Below are positions 22,503 through 33,805 of a stretch of DNA of 64,000 bases, in pieces. This stretch comes from Conus ventricosus (lineage: Eukaryota; Mollusca; Gastropoda; Neogastropoda; Conidae). The stretch's first letter is position 1. Each line of letters begins with the position of its first letter. The position numbers and the translations under genes are program-made. The DNA is taken from positions 12,187,814 through 12,251,813 of the forward strand of contig CM031628.1 in the NCBI GenBank assembly GCA_018398815.1, given 5' to 3'. Below the pieces are notes generated by a model. It worked only from the letters and a program-made list of their open reading frames with translations. It did no database searches and had not been told where the DNA came from.

Positions 22503-22551
<49 letters not shown>
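22503..22551. repeat. (GT)n microsatellite
   Basis: A pure GT run followed by a short 'tgcatgcattgcatgca' palindromic stretch. Confidence 0.95.
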
Positions 22552-22553
<2 letters not shown>

Positions 22554-22805
22554 ATGCATGCATTGCATGCATTTCATAGTATTTAATGAATATATTTGTT
22601 ATTTATTGTGTATTGCAGTTGATTGAATCCTGCTGTATCATTATTCCGGTCTTCAATCTAACAATGTAAAAGTCTATGAAATAATTTGATAGATAATAAG
22701 ACATTTTAGCAGCAAGGGTTGTATTTCAGATTTTGAGAAGTATTCTAGAGTCTGCAGTAGTATGACCACAAAAGACTTCTGTCATGAATTTTGAAAGTCA
22801 AAGAC

Positions 22806-22879
22806 AGAATGTTACATAAGATAATGTTGCTTATAGCCCAGCCGACCGCAAAGGGCCACATCAGGGAGAATGTTACATA
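22806..22879 (-). mobile_element. 48-bp truncated retroposon tail with 13-bp target-site duplications
   Basis: The insert at about 22819-22866 is bounded by perfect 'agaatgttacata' at 22806-22818 and 22867-22879. It shares an identical 50-bp block (counting edge bases) with 7719-7770. Flanking sequences and duplications differ from that copy, so the two are independent insertions truncated at nearly the same point. Confidence 0.82.
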
Positions 22880-23296
22880 AAGAATGTGGAAAGGCGTTTT
22901 CCAATTTAACGAGTATGTGACCAGATGTCGCCATGGCACAGGAGAGGCAGAGTAAAGTCATCACGTCTGATGTCATCATTCACATCGATTTTCTTTTTCT
23001 TTGTGTGGGTGAAATATGATTCAAGGTAGCTTCTGACACAGTCTTTCGTGGGCAATCACATTTGTTACATGGTGTCCCCACTACAAGAAATATTGTGTGC
23101 TTGTCACTTCGGCTTTTCCACCACTCTCTGACTGTCGTCTTCCTCTTAGCCTGCGTCGCTGCTATCCACGGTCTGCCTGCCGTGGTGGCCCCTTCACCTG
23201 CCTTTATTATCAAAGAAAAATCTTGTGGGTTTTTTTCCTTGTGTAGAATTCAAAACATGCTAGCTTTGTTTTGTTGTTGTTGATATAAAACACTGA
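22880..23296. other. unique non-coding DNA
   Basis: No supported gene. The short frames at 23062-23283 plus and 22980-23213 minus lack recognisable motifs. Confidence 0.4.
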
Positions 23297-24708
23297 CTAG
23301 AATGTGAATGTTGTATGCACGGTCCAGAGAGAACACTAGAATGTGAACGCTGTATGCACGGTCCACAATGTGAACGCTGTATGCACGGTCCACAATGTGA
23401 ACGCTGTATGCACGGTCCACAATGTGAACGTTGTATGCACGGTCCACAATGTGAACGCTGTATGCACGGTCCACAATGTGAACGTTGTATGCACGGTCCA
23501 CAATGTGAACGCTGTATGCACTGTCCACAATGTGAACGCTGTATGCACGGTCCACAATGTGAACGCTGTATGCACGGTCCACAATGTGAACGTTGTATGC
23601 ACGGTCCACAATGTGAACGTTGTATGCACGGTCCACAATGTGAATGCTGTATGCACGGTCCACAATGTCAACGTTGTATGCACGGTCCACAATGTGAACG
23701 CTGTATGCACGGTCCACAATGTGAACGTTGTATGCACGGTCCAGAGTTAACACTTCAATGTGAACGCTGTATGCACGGTCCACAATGTGAACGATGTATG
23801 CACAGTCCACAATGTGAACGCTCTATGCACGGTCCAGAGTGAACACTTCAATGTGAACGCTGTGTGCACGGTCCACAATGTGAACGCTGTATGCACGGTC
23901 CACAATGTGAACGATGTATGCACGGTCCACAATGTGAACGTTGTATGCACGGTCCAAAGTGAACACTACAATGTGAACGCTGTGTGCACGGTCCACAATG
24001 TGAACGCTGTGTGCATGGTCCACAATGTGAACGCTGTATGCACGGTCCACAATGTGAACGCTGTATGCACGGTCCACAATGTGAACGCTGTATGCACGGT
24101 CCACAATGTGAACGCTGTATGCACGGTCCACAATGTGAACGCTGTATGCATGGTCCACAATGTGAATGCTGTATGCACGGTCCACAATGTGAACGCTGTA
24201 TGCACGGTCCACAGTGTGAACGCTGTATGCACGGTCCACAATGTGAACGCTGTATGCACGGTCCACAATGTGAACGCTGTATGCACGGTCCACAATGTGA
24301 ACGCTGTATGCATGGTCCACAATGTGAACGCTGTATGCACGGTCCACAATGTGAACGATGTATGCACGGTCCACAATGTGAACGATGTATGCACGGTCCA
24401 CAATGTGAACGCTGTATGCATGTTCCAGAGTGAACACTAGAATGTGAATGCTGTATGCACGGTCCACAGTGTGAACGCTGTATGCATGGTCCACAATGTG
24501 AACGCTGTATGCACAGTCCAGAATGAACACTAGAATGTGAACGCTGTATGCACGGTCCACAATGTGAACGCTGTATGCACGGTCCACAATGTGAACGCTG
24601 TATGCACGGTCCACAATGTGAACGATGTATGCACGGTCCACAATGTGAACGCTGTATGCACGGTCCACAATGTGAACGCTGTATGCACAGTCCAGAGTGA
24701 ACACTAGC
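23297..24708. repeat. 27-bp minisatellite, about 52 copies
   Basis: Unit 'caatgtgaacgctgtatgca' plus 'cggtcca'. Because 27 bp is nine codons with no stop in most frames, long frames run on both strands (plus-strand repeat CERCMHGPQ, minus-strand VDRAYSVHI). Variant units ending 'cagagtgaacact' break the array at irregular intervals (near 23330, 23740, 23835, 23955, 24425, 24520 and 24695). This indicates a higher-order structure. Not a gene. Confidence 0.95.
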
Positions 24709-25155
24709 TGTTCATTCTGCAGTTTGTTTTTTGCCCCTTATGGTTATCATTACTTCTTTTATTTGTTTGGCGCTGTTACTTTTATAACTAAAGTTTTCTC
24801 TTTTTCTTTTTTTAAGTCTGGGGGCGGTAAATACAGGGAAATCATGTCACCACTGCCTAGTGTTACCAAGATGAAGAATGTAAACAGAGTGGTTTAGGAC
24901 ACCTGCTGGTGATTGCTGTAAGGAAGACGCCTGACTCATAGAACAAAACTGGAAGGGTCGAAGACATCAGACTCCCATGCACTGCTGTAAAGGGTGGCGA
25001 CTCTTCAGTCGGTTCACTGCTTCTTAGCAATTTTCTCTTGTGAGTTCTGAATATGGAACAAGATTTTTCTTTTTGAATTGCATGTTTGGGAATATGTGGT
25101 TTTGTGAGTGTGTGTATGTGTGTGTGTAGTGGGCATGTGTGTGTGTGTGTAGTTG
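24709..25155. other. unique non-coding DNA
   Basis: No gene recognised. GT-rich from about 25100. Confidence 0.4.
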
Positions 25156-25187
25156 GGGTGGTGGTGGTGGTGGGGGGGGGGGGGGGC
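25156..25187. repeat. (GGT)n and poly-G tract
   Basis: GGT units passing into a G-run. Confidence 0.9.
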
Positions 25188-25735
25188 GTGTGTCTGTGTG
25201 CTATTTATAGGGAATTGAATTTCTTGTTTTAGAGCTGAAATGAGGAAGCTCCCTGCACTTTTCATTGTAGAGATTTATTTCAGTGAAAACCAGGGTACTT
25301 GGGCCAGCTTCTTGATTTGCTCTACTTGACTAGCCTTCTCCTCGGTACTTTGTTGGTTTTCTGTTCAATAGTCATCATTCCACGCTCAAAGTATGTACCA
25401 AGGGTACCATGGCAATATCCCAGTATTAAGAAAGAAAGTGAAATGCGTTCCGCTGGTCTGTTTGTATGATCATGTTCCTGGGTTCTGAATGTAAGAGAAC
25501 GGTATTTATTAACACACGGAGAGTCATTGGTCGATTGCTGGGTTTACTTATTTCTGATTGGTTGCCAAGTTTCATGGTATACTCACTGTGGGAGGGAGGA
25601 TGTTGTAGTAACTGGAAGGATGTTTCAAGTTTTAGAAAGCCTCTCGTTCTATCAAAGGGCATATGAACAGTTGCTCTCTTCCCATGCAGGTATGTTTGTG
25701 CTAAATAATAGATATGAATGCAAGTAGAACTACAT
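25188..25735. other. unique non-coding DNA
   Basis: No gene or repeat recognised. Confidence 0.4.
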
Positions 25736-26156
25736 AGCTGCCAACTGCTACGATATCGCCGTAGTTTGCTACGCCAAGAGAATGCTTGCTACGACGCTAC
25801 TACGATCATTAAATTGCTACGGCGAAACAAAAAAATTCGAATATACTTTCGTTTTGTTTGGACAGCGCTAAGTAACGTCTCTATCGGTCTGTCGGAACTG
25901 CATTTCCGCTTTCGGTTTTACTGTAGCACATAGATTTTTTTTTTTACAATTTGCCCTCTTCCTCTGCTTCATCTCTGTATAATAACATTTATAGATATAC
26001 TAAGAGTACTGTAGCTTTAATGTGGTCCGTAAAACTGGTTATAGGCCCGATTTCTTTTTAGAACGCGCGCAAAATTAAGTTGCTACTGTCAAATTGGAAA
26101 TGCTACTGTGAAAATTGTGAAATGCTACTGTAAGCCGCATGAGCAGGTTGGCAGCT
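25736..26156. mobile_element. possible MITE-like element with 10-bp terminal inverted repeats
   Basis: 'agctgccaac' at 25736-25745 is matched by its exact inverse 'gttggcagct' at 26147-26156, and both are followed inward by TGCT after at most one extra base. The ends are rich in 'tgctac' words, seven or more in the first 85 bp and at least three near the right end. I cannot define a clean target-site duplication and see no coding capacity, so the call rests on the termini alone. Confidence 0.4.
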
Positions 26157-26166
26157 CTGGAACTAG

Positions 26167-26191
26167 CAGTTCAGTTCAGTTCAGTTCAGTG
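26167..26191. repeat. (GTTCA)n microsatellite
   Basis: Four to five tandem 'gttca' units. Confidence 0.9.
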
Positions 26192-26855
26192 GTTTATTTA
26201 ATGTCTTTTCATCGCCAGATGATATTAGACACTTGTTTGAAAAGAAAAATAAAAGTATCAAGTACTTGCAAAGCCACATCTGATATGTGCATATTTACAT
26301 AAGTAAGAATCAGTAGAACTAGCAGTAAGTTGGAAGTTTAGGTTTTGCTCAGAGTGGGATGCAAATAAATGTCTTAACCTTTTCAGCAGTGACATTGCAA
26401 CTGGCTGTGTCGTTCCCTGCAGGGCATATTTGGGCCGTTCATTTGGATATCAGGAGCTGATAAAATGTCTCTTTTAACAGCTCAAATTTTCATCATGTTT
26501 GAATTAACCAGTGAAGATTGTGTTTTGATTAGTTGAGGTCTTAAACAGATTATTTACAACTTTATCAACACTTATTTCGACCGGTTTTAAGATCACAATG
26601 TAATCGAATGCAAGTAAGATTTGACTGCTGTCATAGCAAAAACAAATGTTCTGCAAGAATGTAAATGTGTATGGCTTTTGTGTTTAGACTTAGAATTATT
26701 ATTTTCCAGACCAATCACCATTCAAACCTTGCATTACTGTACAGTAGTTTCATTGCCTCACGATGTCAACCCCCAACCCATCCCTCACCTCGCATCAATT
26801 ACTTGAAATTAACTCGTGCAAAGCAGTACATGATACAAAATCTGATTTTTGTATC
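26192..26855. other. unique non-coding DNA
   Basis: No gene or repeat recognised. Confidence 0.4.
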
Positions 26856-27030
26856 AAACAAAAGTAACGTGATAAGTGAATTGTTCTGTACTTTTAGAAA
26901 TTAGTGAAAAAGGAAACAAAGTAACGCGATAAGTAAATTCTTCTGCACTTTTAGAAATGAGTAAAAAAAGGAAACAGAGTAATACGATAAGTAAATTCTT
27001 CTGTACTTTTACAAATTAGTGAAGAAGGAG
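26856..27030. repeat. 58-bp tandem repeat, three copies
   Basis: 'gataagtaaattcttctg' and 'acttttagaaat-agt' recur at 58-bp spacing (26856, 26914, 26972), with moderate divergence. Confidence 0.85.
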
Positions 27031-27822
27031 AACGTTTTAGGGCATTGAAATCATTTTGAGAATTAGTGGGAAATGGTGGCATCACATGCGTGGCCACTGA
27101 CTTGTTTTTTTCTAAGATGCCAGTACTGCTGTTGGCAGTGGCAGGCCGGCGTATTTCCTGTGTGTCATTCCTACTCCTAGCACTCTTCACCGGTAGGCAC
27201 TCCAAGGGGACCCTCTTTCTGTTCTCCGCCTTCTTTGACATAGGAATGTTCTGATTCTGCACTAGCCTTTTTCTTTGGAGGGGATGGGGTGGGGGGGATG
27301 GAGTGTTAGAGTCAAATTATAGCCTCAAAATATAAGGATTCGAACAAGCTCTAAGGGAGAGGCACAGGTAGTTATATTTGACTTGACCTGCTTGTTGTGT
27401 CATTGCATTAGCTTGTTCTTCTGTGTCCTGTTGGGACAAAAATGTGCACAAGCACCCTTCTTAACAGGATTTGTAGTGTCCGAATGTATTCGCTTTTTTT
27501 TTTATGAAGCTGCAAAAAATTCATCAAAAGGAATTTCAGGGTCTATATATCAGGGGTTATATATTAGTTCTCTGAAGGTTGGTCGAATGTGGTAGTGTGC
27601 CCTTGAAATCAGTATCGATCTGCTGATTTATTTCTGTAAAACAATGTAGGGGATTGATTGATCTTTCTGACTGTGCATAGGTGCCAGTGAATGATATGCT
27701 CTTAAGTTACACTGCTCAGTGAATATAAGGACCGCTGCTGTGTTTCTATGGTTTAAAACGAAAAATAAACATACTTCAGAATCTATCCATTCAAATGACA
27801 CCACAGTTTATCATCTCAAAAC
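27031..27822. other. unique non-coding DNA
   Basis: No gene recognised. The frames at 27066-27254 plus and 26951-27262 minus overlap each other and have no motif. Confidence 0.4.
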
Positions 27823-28256
27823 GCAAATGTTGTCCATTAAAATCAGCATTCGTCTGCAATTGTTGTTCAATAGTGTGAGTATTCATCTTAAATGCATATG
27901 TTGTCCAATAACATGAGTGTTCATTTTAAAACACAAATATTGTCCAATAACAAGAGCATTTATCTTAAAATGCAAATGCTGTCCAATAACACAAGGATTC
28001 ATCTTAAACTGCAAATGTTGTCCCAATAACTTAAGCGTTCATCTTAAAACGGAAATGTTGTCCAATAACATGAGCATTCATCTTAAAATGCAAATGTTGT
28101 CCAATAACACGAGGATTCATCTTAAAATGCAAATGTCGTCCAATAACTTGAGCATTCATCTTAAAACGTAGATGTTGTCCAATAACATGAGCATTCATCT
28201 TTAAAGTGCAAAAGATGTCGAATAACATCAGCATTAATCTTAAAATGCAAATGTTT
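27823..28256. repeat. 39-bp minisatellite, about 11 copies
   Basis: Units carry 'ttgtccaataacatgagc' plus 'attcatcttaaaatgcaaatg'. The outer units are more diverged than the central ones. Confidence 0.93.
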
Positions 28257-28812
28257 TCTCATAGTTGTAGTTCTAAAGCAGATTATGTGATCTCGCTTTT
28301 TTTTTTCCTTTTTCTTATTTTTATGAATGTATTCACTTTTGAGTTAGTGCTCCCACCCCTTCCCCTTCCCCTTTTTCTTGTTTAAATTGTCATGATTTAC
28401 CTGAGCAAGCATTCTTACCATGCTGTATATATTGTCATTTGCTGTTGCACTCACATACTGATAGCAGGAATCACAGTAAAAAAAAAAAAAAAATTTTTTA
28501 AAGCAGGTCACGTGGCGTTGGCATTTAAAAGCTAACATAAGAGGACTTTAGGTTTGTTTTAGTAGTGCAGATGTTTGAGTGGCTTGGGAATCTGTGCCCA
28601 TGAAACCAGTGAAATACCGTTCCTGTAGGTGGTGGGTTTTGAAAGACTTCAGTTTGCTCATAGCCACATGTCGATATTTTGTGAGACATTCTGTGGTTAA
28701 GGCGTGGTTAGAAGGCAAGAGAATGTGAAATTCTTTTATAAACTAAAAGAATGATAGTTATGATCCAGTTATTTTTGTAAGGACACTCTAGTAATCTGTG
28801 AGCATTTTATTC

Positions 28813-28818
<6 letters not shown>
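28257..28818. other. unique non-coding DNA
   Basis: No gene recognised. It contains an A-run and T-run near 28480. Confidence 0.4.

Positions 28819-28869
<51 letters not shown>
28819..28869. repeat. (GT)n microsatellite
   Basis: About 50 bp of pure GT. Confidence 0.97.
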
Positions 28870-29698
28870 GTTCATGGTGAGTTTTGGGACAGGATGATGA
28901 TGATGATGATGGCACTATTTTTTGCCTCGGTAAAAAGTGTTTTTCTGTGCCCTTTTGTGGAGGAAAATCAGAGATGTGGTGGAGGAAAAACAACACAGTG
29001 TTATTGGTTTAGTAATAAAAGAAAAATGGATCTGTATAACCAAAAATAAAAAAAGGACTGCAGCAGCTTTTGAGTTCAGACATAAACTGAAGTCACATCA
29101 TGGGACAATGACATAGTTAACAGCTGCATTAGAGACTCCTTGTGGTCATCAGCATCAGTATCCCTCACCATTGTAGAGATTGTCTGCACCACAGATTATT
29201 TTTGTCTTCACAGTGATGAAGATCTGCAGGTTTTGGAAGCCTCTTGCCCTGACACTGGCTGTGACTTGGCTGTGGGATTTTTCAGGGATTTTTTTTTTAG
29301 GGATTTTTCAGGAATTCGTTAGTTTTCAAACTCATTCCTAAAATCCTAGATTGTCAGGGGAAAAAAATGCATGGAATTAAAGAAAAAAAGGGGGGGAAAT
29401 GTTAGTGCTTAGAGTTAATTTTTGAAAAGGGTGAATAGCCATTTCAGAATAAGTCCAAATGATTGCTGTGAGTCAGTGGTGACTTGCAGTGGTCAGGCAA
29501 TGCACGTTCCATATAAGCCAACATTCGTCAGCTGAGGCAGTCAGGTGTTTGAATGGTTTCAGTTCAAGCCAACCTGCCTCCTTCTTTCCCTGGCTCACTG
29601 TCTAGACTCCAGAAAATTTGGCAGCTATGCTGTGATATGCATCTGTGTTCATGCATGCCACTTTGAGACGACATACAGAAGGGAATGTGAGTGGTCGT
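28870..29698 (+). other. unique DNA with a weak exon candidate at 29211
   Basis: 'ttatttttgtcttcacag' ends at about 29210 and resembles a splice acceptor. The following frame reads SDEDLQVLEASCPDTGCDLA before T-rich sequence. There is no clear donor site and no recognised domain. Confidence 0.15.
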
Positions 29699-29699
29699 C

Positions 29700-29733
<34 letters not shown>

Positions 29734-29771
29734 TGTGTGTGTGTGTGTATGTGTGTGTGTATTGTGTGTGT

Positions 29772-29808
<37 letters not shown>

Positions 29809-29872
29809 GTGTGTTTACATGTGCGTGTGTGTGTGTGTATGTGTGTGTGTGTATGTGTGTGTGTGTGTGTGG
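29699..29872. repeat. (GT)n microsatellite, interrupted
   Basis: About 170 bp of GT with TATG and TTG interruptions. Confidence 0.97.
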
Positions 29873-29884
29873 TATCAGGTCAGG

Positions 29885-30175
29885 ACTAGTCCTCCAAGTC
29901 CAAGCGTCATCCAGGTAGAGCGGCATCAGAGTAGGTAGATTTTCCTGCAGAGTACTCTCCGTATTATGAAGGGAAGCCCAGAGTAAGACCGATAGTCTGT
30001 GTTCGGATCAGGATGGAAGCCTTCATCTTCATCACCTCATCCTCACTGATCGTGGCAGAAAAACAGTCTCCAGCTCTGTGGCCCTTCACGCCCCGGTGAC
30101 ACAGCGACGTCAGTGGAGATGCCCTCTCCCCGTCTGTGCTGTGACGAGAGTGTGTCATCGCTGTCAGCTAACTAG
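29885..30175 (+). mobile_element. diverged internal fragment of the composite SINE family
   Basis: Aligns with about 1600-1800 of the copy at 1344-2188. Shared landmarks are 'tatgaa-ggaagc', 'catcatc-tcatcctca-t', a short A-run and 'ctgtggcccttca-gcc'. It spans the junction between the two modules of that element, so the composite structure is shared by the family. The tRNA-like head is not recognisable here. Confidence 0.65.
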
Positions 30176-30200
30176 TGTAGGGGATCTAGTGGCAGAGTGA

Positions 30201-30602
30201 GACGACTGCAGGCGGAAATTGAATCAAATTTCAAATGTAATTAATAGCGAACCGCCAAGAAAACATAGACAATGAATCATAAGACAAAACATGAAGCGTT
30301 CCGACCTCTTAGGTCTTCTTCAGGCAAGATACAAAACACTCAGGACAACGAAAATGAACCAGCAATCACTTATCTTCATTCATGTCAGCGCAAGATGGGC
30401 GTTGAATGAAACCACAAAATAAGCGATTGCTCGTTCATTTTCGTTGCCCTGAGTGGTTTGTATTTTGCCTGAAGAAGACCTAAGAGGTCGGAACGCTTCG
30501 TGTTTTGTCTTGTGATTCGTTTGTCTACGTTTTCTTGGCGGTTTACTATTAATTACATTTAAAATTAGTTTAGGGGAGTGTTGTTGAACAAACGTAGTCG
30601 CA
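30201..30602. mobile_element. foldback (long inverted repeat) element
   Basis: The left arm 30222-30372 and right arm 30420-30571 are about 150 bp each and complementary at high identity. The 47-bp centre contains a further inner 'ttcattca'/'tgaatgaa' pair, so the element is an almost complete hairpin. Outer ends 'cgactgcagg' and the inverse of 'cgtagtcgca' may be the true termini. A second, truncated copy is at 36711-36908. Each arm carries 'cctgaagaagacctaagagg' or its inverse. No coding capacity. Confidence 0.8.
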
Positions 30603-31674
30603 CCCTCCGGAGAGGCAGGCTCGCGTGCACTGTTTCTGCAGGTAAGCCGTTACTGTGGTCAGCAGATGTCCTGCCTATGTTGTGTACAAGCAGGCACCGC
30701 TGCACACAGCTGCAGTGACTCAGCACGACCACAGCTGTTCAGAGCTAGCCACTTAGTTTTGAGAGGAAGGGGAGTTTACAGCTCGCCCACAGCTGCAGAG
30801 GCCAAGCTGTGAATGCAGGTCAGGGAAAGGGGTGTTTTCTGCAGGCTGCTCCCCACCAGCCAGCTAACCGTGCTGTACTCGCGAACTGAATGTCATCTGT
30901 GTAAAGCCGGTCTGGCAACAATGTGTTCGGCATTGCTGAGTGGCCATTACAAGTGGGGCTGTTAGTTTGATAATTAGTGGTTGTCATGAAAAATGTAATA
31001 TATCTGTCCTTTTGAGATGACTGAATAGGCAAATTCCTGACAATTCTTTTAATACCAAACTCGACTAGGTTTATTTTCCTGTAGATAATGTAGATACGGC
31101 ATGAAAGCTTGTACACAAGCGATCAGGCGATATTCAAACAATGACAACACACACACACAATTGTGCAAAAATGACGTCATCACTTTCTGGGAACTTAATT
31201 TTCCCTAGTTAACTAGTACACAAGTTTGATACATGACTATGCTTGGACTACAACAACAAAAATGTTGGGTCAGAAATGTGTAAGCCTTGTTTGTTCGGCC
31301 CTTTAACTAAGTGTCTCGAATGGGACGGAAAAATAAAGCTGTGGACGCGGTGTCTCCTGCCTCATGATGACCTAGCACTGACCGCTGGTGCCTGTGGGGT
31401 GCTGCCCAGGGACTGCAACAAACAGATCTGTGTACGGGGGAGGGCCATGGGTGAGGAGTTTGAGAGTAATGCCACCGAGATGATGCAGGATGAGACGGGA
31501 AGAAACACATGTTGGTCAGTGATACGTGCAGGAACGGTTTGTGTTTCAGGCGACTAGCGTCATTGAAGTAAAAAAGTGCAGGTCTTGGAGCTTTTGTTGT
31601 AATGTTGTACACAGTTACGCCTTTTCATTAAAATGTGCCTGGTCTGTAAGGATGTATGAATAGTGCCTCTCTTT
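30603..31674. other. unique non-coding DNA
   Basis: No supported gene. The 104-codon Cys-containing frame at 31243-31557 plus overlaps an equally long minus-strand frame, and I recognise nothing in it. Confidence 0.35.
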
Positions 31675-31691
31675 CTGTCTCTGTCTGTCTG

Positions 31692-31761
<70 letters not shown>

Positions 31762-31768
31762 GTGCATG
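31675..31768. repeat. (TC)n microsatellite
   Basis: About 90 bp of TC with rare interruptions. Confidence 0.97.
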
Positions 31769-31964
31769 TGTGTGTATGTGTGCATATGTGGACTGTCTTT
31801 AAGTTCTACTGTTTCAGAATGTAGATGTGATTAACACAGAGGAGATCCAAAGGATCTGTCTGCTGTTTTTTGAAGCAGTGTGGGGTGGTGTATCCTAGTA
31901 GGAATCAGTTTTTGTGAAAACTTCTGTTCTCTAGATTTACCAGTACATTTGGACACGCCTGCAT

Positions 31965-31968
<4 letters not shown>

Positions 31969-32012
<44 letters not shown>
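31969..32012. repeat. (CA)n microsatellite
   Basis: About 44 bp of CA. Confidence 0.96.
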
Positions 32013-32015
<3 letters not shown>

Positions 32016-32661
32016 CGTTTGTAAGTAAATGTTTGCATGCATGTGCGAAGTGTTTCAATGTTTCTTAGCTGCACAGTTTACTTATTCATTCACTTTTTTT
32101 TTTTAAGTCAAAAGACTTGTTTCAAAGCAGTGTCACCCGGTCATTCCTGTTACCTCCCCACTCTCCCCTCCCATACATCCTTACACTCAGGCTTCCAGCC
32201 ACCCCTCCCCACCCCTTGTTCCGCCCCTCCACCCTCTTCCCCCCCATCCCCCCCCCCCCCCCTCCTGACCTCCTCCCTCCACTTCTCCCAAGAAAAAATT
32301 TCTGAAGAAAACGAGTCTTCTTAGAGAAAATGTACTTGAAAATCAAAATGTTGTAAAAGAGAGACTCTTTCCTATAAATAAAGGTATTTTCTATTTTATT
32401 TTAGCGGTTTGACCTTTGTAAAGAAAAAAAATCTACAACGTCGGCCTTTACTACTTAATGTGTAATATGGAATGAAGCAAAACATGTAAACAAACAACCA
32501 GCTATATACCAACATCTGGCTCATGTACAACCATCCAGTTATGCAATCATCCAGTGACAATTATCCAGGTATAAAGTAACACCCAATTAGACACTAATAC
32601 CAAGTTACGTGCAAACAAAGTCTATATAGAGAGAGAGACGGTGTGTGTGTGATCGCGTGTT

Positions 32662-32694
<33 letters not shown>

Positions 32695-32794
32695 TGGGTG
32701 TGTGAGTATGCACCCTTGTGTGTAGGTGTATGGTACTTATTGCAATTTCATCTTCATATTGGTTTCATTTATGTTTTCTTTAACCTTTTCTGTA
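32013..32794. other. non-coding DNA with a C-rich stretch and a (GT)n run
   Basis: C/T-rich at 32145-32290 including a C-run near 32250. After 32470 there are degenerate 'acaaacatccagttat' words, and a GT run at 32665-32692. No gene recognised. Confidence 0.4.
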
Positions 32795-32852
32795 TTTGTA
32801 AGTGCTTAAGGCTTATTATGTAAGATTAAGCGCCATGAATAATCGTTATTAT

Positions 32853-32856
<4 letters not shown>
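32795..32856 (+). mobile_element. possible SINE 3' tail
   Basis: 'gtaagtgcttaaggctta' followed by 'aagcgccatgaataatcg' and ATT repeats resembles the tail of the SINE at 59324-59880 ('gtaaagcgcttagagctt' then 'ggcgctatataagta' and AAT repeats). It is short and diverged. Confidence 0.35.
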
Positions 32857-32921
<65 letters not shown>

Positions 32922-32968
32922 TACATACATATATACTTAGAGATATATAGATAGATATAGATATACAT
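32857..32968. repeat. (CA)n-(TACA)n-(GATA)n microsatellite
   Basis: About 60 bp of CA pass into TACA and GATA-like units. It may have grown from the tail of the preceding SINE-like fragment. Confidence 0.95.
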
Positions 32969-33227
32969 ACACACATGCATGATTATTCAGTTATATAGAA
33001 ATGTCAAGTTTATAAACATTGAGTTACATACAAACACCCACTTATACGTAATAAACATTCAGTTTTGTACAAGTATCCAGTTATACACAGATGTTTACAT
33101 GCAAACATCCCCGTACAACCATCCAATTATATACAGACATGTTAGGTATAAGGACACCCAGTTTTTAATGTCCAGTTACGTGTAAACAACACCTAGTAAC
33201 ATACGGACATCGAGTCACAGACAAACA

Positions 33228-33505
33228 TCCAGTTGTAACACTCATTAAGTCACATACAAACATCCAGCTGTAACACTCATTAAGTCATATACAAACATCC
33301 AGCTGTAACACTCATTAAGTCACATACAAACATCCAGTTGTAACACTCATTAAGTCACATACAAACATCCAGTTGTAACACTCATTAAGTCACATACAAA
33401 CATCCAGTTGTAACACTCATTAAGTCATATACAAACATCCAGTTGTAACACTCATTAAGTCATATACAAACATCCAGCTGTAACACTCATTAAGTCACAT
33501 ACAAA
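33228..33505. repeat. 35-bp minisatellite, about eight copies
   Basis: Units are 'caaacatccagttgtaacac' plus 'tcattaagtcacata'. The upstream region (about 32470-33227) holds degenerate relatives of the same words, which suggests an older decayed array. Confidence 0.94.
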
Positions 33506-33507
33506 CA

Positions 33508-33805
33508 TCCAGGTGTCACAGAAGGCAGAAAGAGGCCATCAGACACAACAGGAGGTCATGAGGATGCAAGCATTGTGCTGTCACAGAAGGCAGAAAGAGT
33601 TCATGAGGATGCAGGCATTGTGCTGTCACAGAAGGCAGAAAGAGTTCATGAGGATGCAGGCATTGTGCTGTCACAGAAGGCAGAAAGAGTTCATGAGGAT
33701 GCAGGCATTGTGCTGTCACAGAAGGCAGAAAGAGTTCATGAGGATGCAGGCATTGTGCTGTCACAGAAGGCAGAAAGAGTTCATGAGGATGCAAGCATTG
33801 TGCTG
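33508..33805. repeat. 45-bp minisatellite, six to seven copies
   Basis: Units are 'cagaaagagttcatgaggat' plus 'gcaggcattgtgctgtcacag'. The 45-bp length keeps frames open on both strands. It directly abuts the preceding 35-bp array and is unrelated to it in sequence. Confidence 0.93.

Noticed and set aside
23315..23842. Cysteine-rich frame resembling a zinc-binding repeat (CERC)
   Set aside because: It is a translation of the 27-bp minisatellite. Other frames on both strands are just as open, and there is no start context or flanking coding sequence.
31243..31557. 104-codon Cys-containing plus-strand frame
   Set aside because: No signal peptide or recognised cysteine pattern. A similar-length minus-strand frame covers the same DNA, and there is no supporting splice or promoter context.
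33228..33505. Regularly spaced repeats resembling a CRISPR array
   Set aside because: The whole 35-bp unit repeats, so there are no unique spacers. The context is eukaryotic, and the same applies to every other array here.
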